64,000 bases of DNA from Psychrobacillus sp. NEAU-3TGS (lineage in GTDB: Bacteria > Bacillota > Bacilli > Bacillales_A > Planococcaceae), in contig NZ_JAPNOZ010000004.1 of NCBI RefSeq assembly GCF_029955155.1, forward strand, positions 335,996 to 399,995, in the 5' to 3' direction. Position 1 is the stretch's first letter. Each line of letters opens with the position of its first letter. The notes beneath the pieces are model-generated. The model was given only the letters and a program-made list of their open reading frames with translations, ran no database searches and was not told the DNA's origin. Shown here one piece after another: positions 62,127-64,000 of this stretch. Position numbers and translations under genes: made by a program.

Positions 62127-64000
62127 TATTTAAGAATTATTTCTAATAGATCCCCACCAAAAATTTCTTCATCAAATCGAGAGGGGCTACCATTTCGAAT
62201 AATTTGAAACGAACTAGCACCTTCTGGCATATTCCAATTCGTAAAACGGAATACATCCTGGAAAATCCAAGGAGAATGGTTTTCCTTCTTCCATTGAAGG
62301 CTTGCTCCACTTGGAATATTATCCGTAGGTGAGATTCTCGTCTCCCCAATTGTTACAACCGCACATTCTCTCGTTAGCTCGATTGCTTCTCCTTGGAAAG
62401 TAACTATTAAATGTTCCGTCAATTTCTTTTCCAATTGATCAGCGAGTTGTTGCAAGGTAGGATAGTTCGTTGCACTTACCTCTAGAACATCATTGTCTTG
62501 AACAGGATACGAAAGTTTTACTATGTTTCCGTTTAATAATAATTTTGATGACAGATCCGGTATATATTGAATCTTTTCGTTAATGGTAACGGAATAAGGA
62601 GTCAACTTTGCTACATAATGTTCTTTTTTAAGAGCTTGTAAAACTTGTTCCACTGTTTGTGGCGTATCGACTGTTATTTTGTCTCTTTCTTTTAATGCTG
62701 TGTCAATAGAAATTGTTTTTCCATTAACTTTTACAGTAGGTTCAACTGTATGTACAACACCTTGAAAATAGATTGTTTTGACAGAAGCGTTATCGATTAA
62801 ATCACGGACAGAAGCGGAACCCTCTTTTCCGTTCTCGCCATCTAATATTTCAATAATATCTTTATTTTTTATCACTGCTTTTGTATTAGTTTTCATGCCA
62901 TTTAACATAATTACAGCTGGTTTCCCATGTTCACCTGGAATATGTATCGTTTGCCCATTCACTTCCACTGAAAGTGCTGCTCCGGGTTTGCCGTATAATT
63001 GTCGCGTAGGGATATTCGCTGCAAGCAGTGCATCCCCTACAGTCATTTCTTTTAGCTCAAATAGGCGAACGACTTGGTTATTAACTTTTACCGACATATA
63101 TTGTATTGGTGCACGTTTTGCTGCAATCGCAATTCCGATCGGTGTAACCAGTTCAGGAGATACAGGAATATGTGCTTCTTTTGTTAAATTTTGAATAGCA
63201 TCAATTCCTCGGACTGCCACACGATTTGCAGGTAAATTTAGTTTTTCAGCTAAAATTGTTGTAAGGGAAGGGGTTAAGCTTCCTCCACCCACTAGCATGA
63301 CCGCTTTTGTTGATCGGTTATTATTTAACCGAAGAATTTCAGTTGAAATAGATGTGGCTAGTTCTAATATTGCCGGTCTAATCGCTGCTACCATTTCTTC
63401 TTTCGGAATGTTTTGCTCGCATCCCAAAATATCTTGTATTGGTATAAAATCATTCGTATTAATCGCTCTTTTTGCATCTTCTGCAAGTGGAAAATCAAGT
63501 AAGTAATGGTCACTTAATGCTTCTGTAATTTCATCCCCTGCATTGGGCACCATGCCATATGCAACAACTGTACCGAAGTCTGTAATTGCAATATCGGAAG
63601 TTCCAGCACCAATGTCTACAAGTGCAACATTAAGTCTCCGCATAGTTGGAGGGATAAGTACATTAATCGCTGCAATAGGTTCTAATGTTAAAGCTTCCAT
63701 TTCCAAATTAGCTCTCTTTAATGCAGAAAGTAATGATTCGACAACTACTCTTGGCAAAAAGGTTGCGATTACTTCTATAGATGCTTCACGACCTTGTTGG
63801 TCTACCAAACTACCGATTTCCTCACCATCTAATCGGTAGTATAAAACGCTATATCCAACACAGTAGTAATGGCTCGATTCCGTTTCAGTGTCGTTTTGTA
63901 CAATATTATTTTGTGCCTGTTGAACGGCTGAAAGCTCTAGTCGGCTTATATCATCCTCTGAAAAGATTGGTCTATTTTTTATATCCAGTTTAACTTCTGC
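62126..64000 (-). CDS. FtsA-like actin-fold ATPase with extra C-terminal domains (partial)
   Basis: The frame stays open to the window edge, so the 5' end is missing; 624 codons are visible. The actin-like core has LVDIGAGTSDIAITDFGTVV (phosphate 2), PNAGDEITEAL, and MLVGGGSLTPSLTTILAEKL (adenosine motif), as in FtsA/PilM-type division proteins. After the core come repeated beta-rich segments (TVGDALLAANIPTRQLYG, TVEQVLQALKKEHYVAKLTP), two to three small domains absent from ordinary FtsA. No gene follows in line. Role unknown; cell division or envelope assembly is inferred from the core. Confidence 0.82.
   Translation of the reverse strand, partial: AEVKLDIKNRPIFSEDDISRLELSAVQQAQNNIVQNDTETESSHYYCVGYSVLYYRLDGEEIGSLVDQQGREASIEVIATFLPRVVVESLLSALKRANLEMEALTLEPIAAINVLIPPTMRRLNVALVDIGAGTSDIAITDFGTVVAYGMVPNAGDEITEALSDHYLLDFPLAEDAKRAINTNDFIPIQDILGCEQNIPKEEMVAAIRPAILELATSISTEILRLNNNRSTKAVMLVGGGSLTPSLTTILAEKLNLPANRVAVRGIDAIQNLTKEAHIPVSPELVTPIGIAIAAKRAPIQYMSVKVNNQVVRLFELKEMTVGDALLAANIPTRQLYGKPGAALSVEVNGQTIHIPGEHGKPAVIMLNGMKTNTKAVIKNKDIIEILDGENGKEGSASVRDLIDNASVKTIYFQGVVHTVEPTVKVNGKTISIDTALKERDKITVDTPQTVEQVLQALKKEHYVAKLTPYSVTINEKIQYIPDLSSKLLLNGNIVKLSYPVQDNDVLEVSATNYPTLQQLADQLEKKLTEHLIVTFQGEAIELTRECAVVTIGETRISPTDNIPSGASLQWKKENHSPWIFQDVFRFTNWNMPEGASSFQIIRNGSPSRFDEEIFGGDLLEIILK

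Overview
The window looks like a chromosomal stretch of a low-GC, Gram-positive member of the Bacillales, probably Planococcaceae/Caryophanaceae (Psychrobacillus- or Lysinibacillus-like). The reasons are AT-rich coding sequence, strong AGGAGG-type ribosome binding sites with frequent TTG starts, T-box and S-box leaders, sigma-B-like promoters, and gene content and order close to the yt* region of Bacillus subtilis (menFDHB-E, pckA/metK, ytqAB, leuS, ytfP/ytgP, pepV-dat-ytlPQR-trmB-ytnP, ytoP-ytpPQR-sftA-murC-ytxGH). The genus call is inference. No phage, insertion sequence, CRISPR array or toxin/defence locus was recognised.

Layout. 1-0.5 kb: two identical tRNA-Glu genes flanking a tRNA-Asn. 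0.95-2.6 kb: glnK-amt ammonium uptake behind a TnrA-like box. 2.7-10 kb: menaquinone genes, menA divergent from menFDHB and then menE; menC is absent. 10-16 kb: a zinc-binding lipoprotein with a Zur-like box, yidD, dps and small or hypothetical genes, ytkD, ytmA. 15.5-18.8 kb: divergent pckA and metK, metK behind a SAM-I riboswitch. 19.6-27.8 kb: ytoA, a ytpA homologue lacking its serine nucleophile, a purC paralogue, an ACT-domain malic enzyme, the alkylpyrone pair bpsA/bpsB, ytqA/ytqB and an MFS transporter. 27.9-33.3 kb: a ketone-body cluster (PAS-AAA+-HTH regulator, scoA with a frameshift, scoB, GntP-type permease, 3-hydroxybutyrate dehydrogenase). 33.3-38.6 kb: leuS behind a leucine T-box and trpE-trpG behind a tryptophan T-box on the other strand. 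39.2-50 kb: ytfP, ytgP/murJ, rsuA, ytzE, then pepV-dat-thpR-ytlQ-ytlR-trmB-ytnP with mostly overlapping ends; ytlQ is frameshifted. 50.6-64 kb: an iron-siderophore binding lipoprotein under a Fur-like box, ytzB, ytoP, ytpPQR, the DNA translocase sftA, murC, the stress pair ytxGH under a sigma-B-type promoter, and an FtsA-like ATPase running off the right edge.

The least explained material is between genes. Four copies of a GC-rich element (R1), three of them about 450-500 bp with terminal inverted repeats and long self-complementary arms, lie at 0.6, 19, 38.9 and 50.2 kb, in both orientations. A second family (R2) lies just upstream of scoA and of ytgP and shows a compensatory base change in its outer stem. 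A third element (R3) is embedded in the leuS leader. A 21-bp tandem repeat follows leuS. These, two homopolymer frameshifts, a regulator without a canonical GAFTGA loop and a nucleophile-less hydrolase are the main leads. No complete novel multi-gene system was found.
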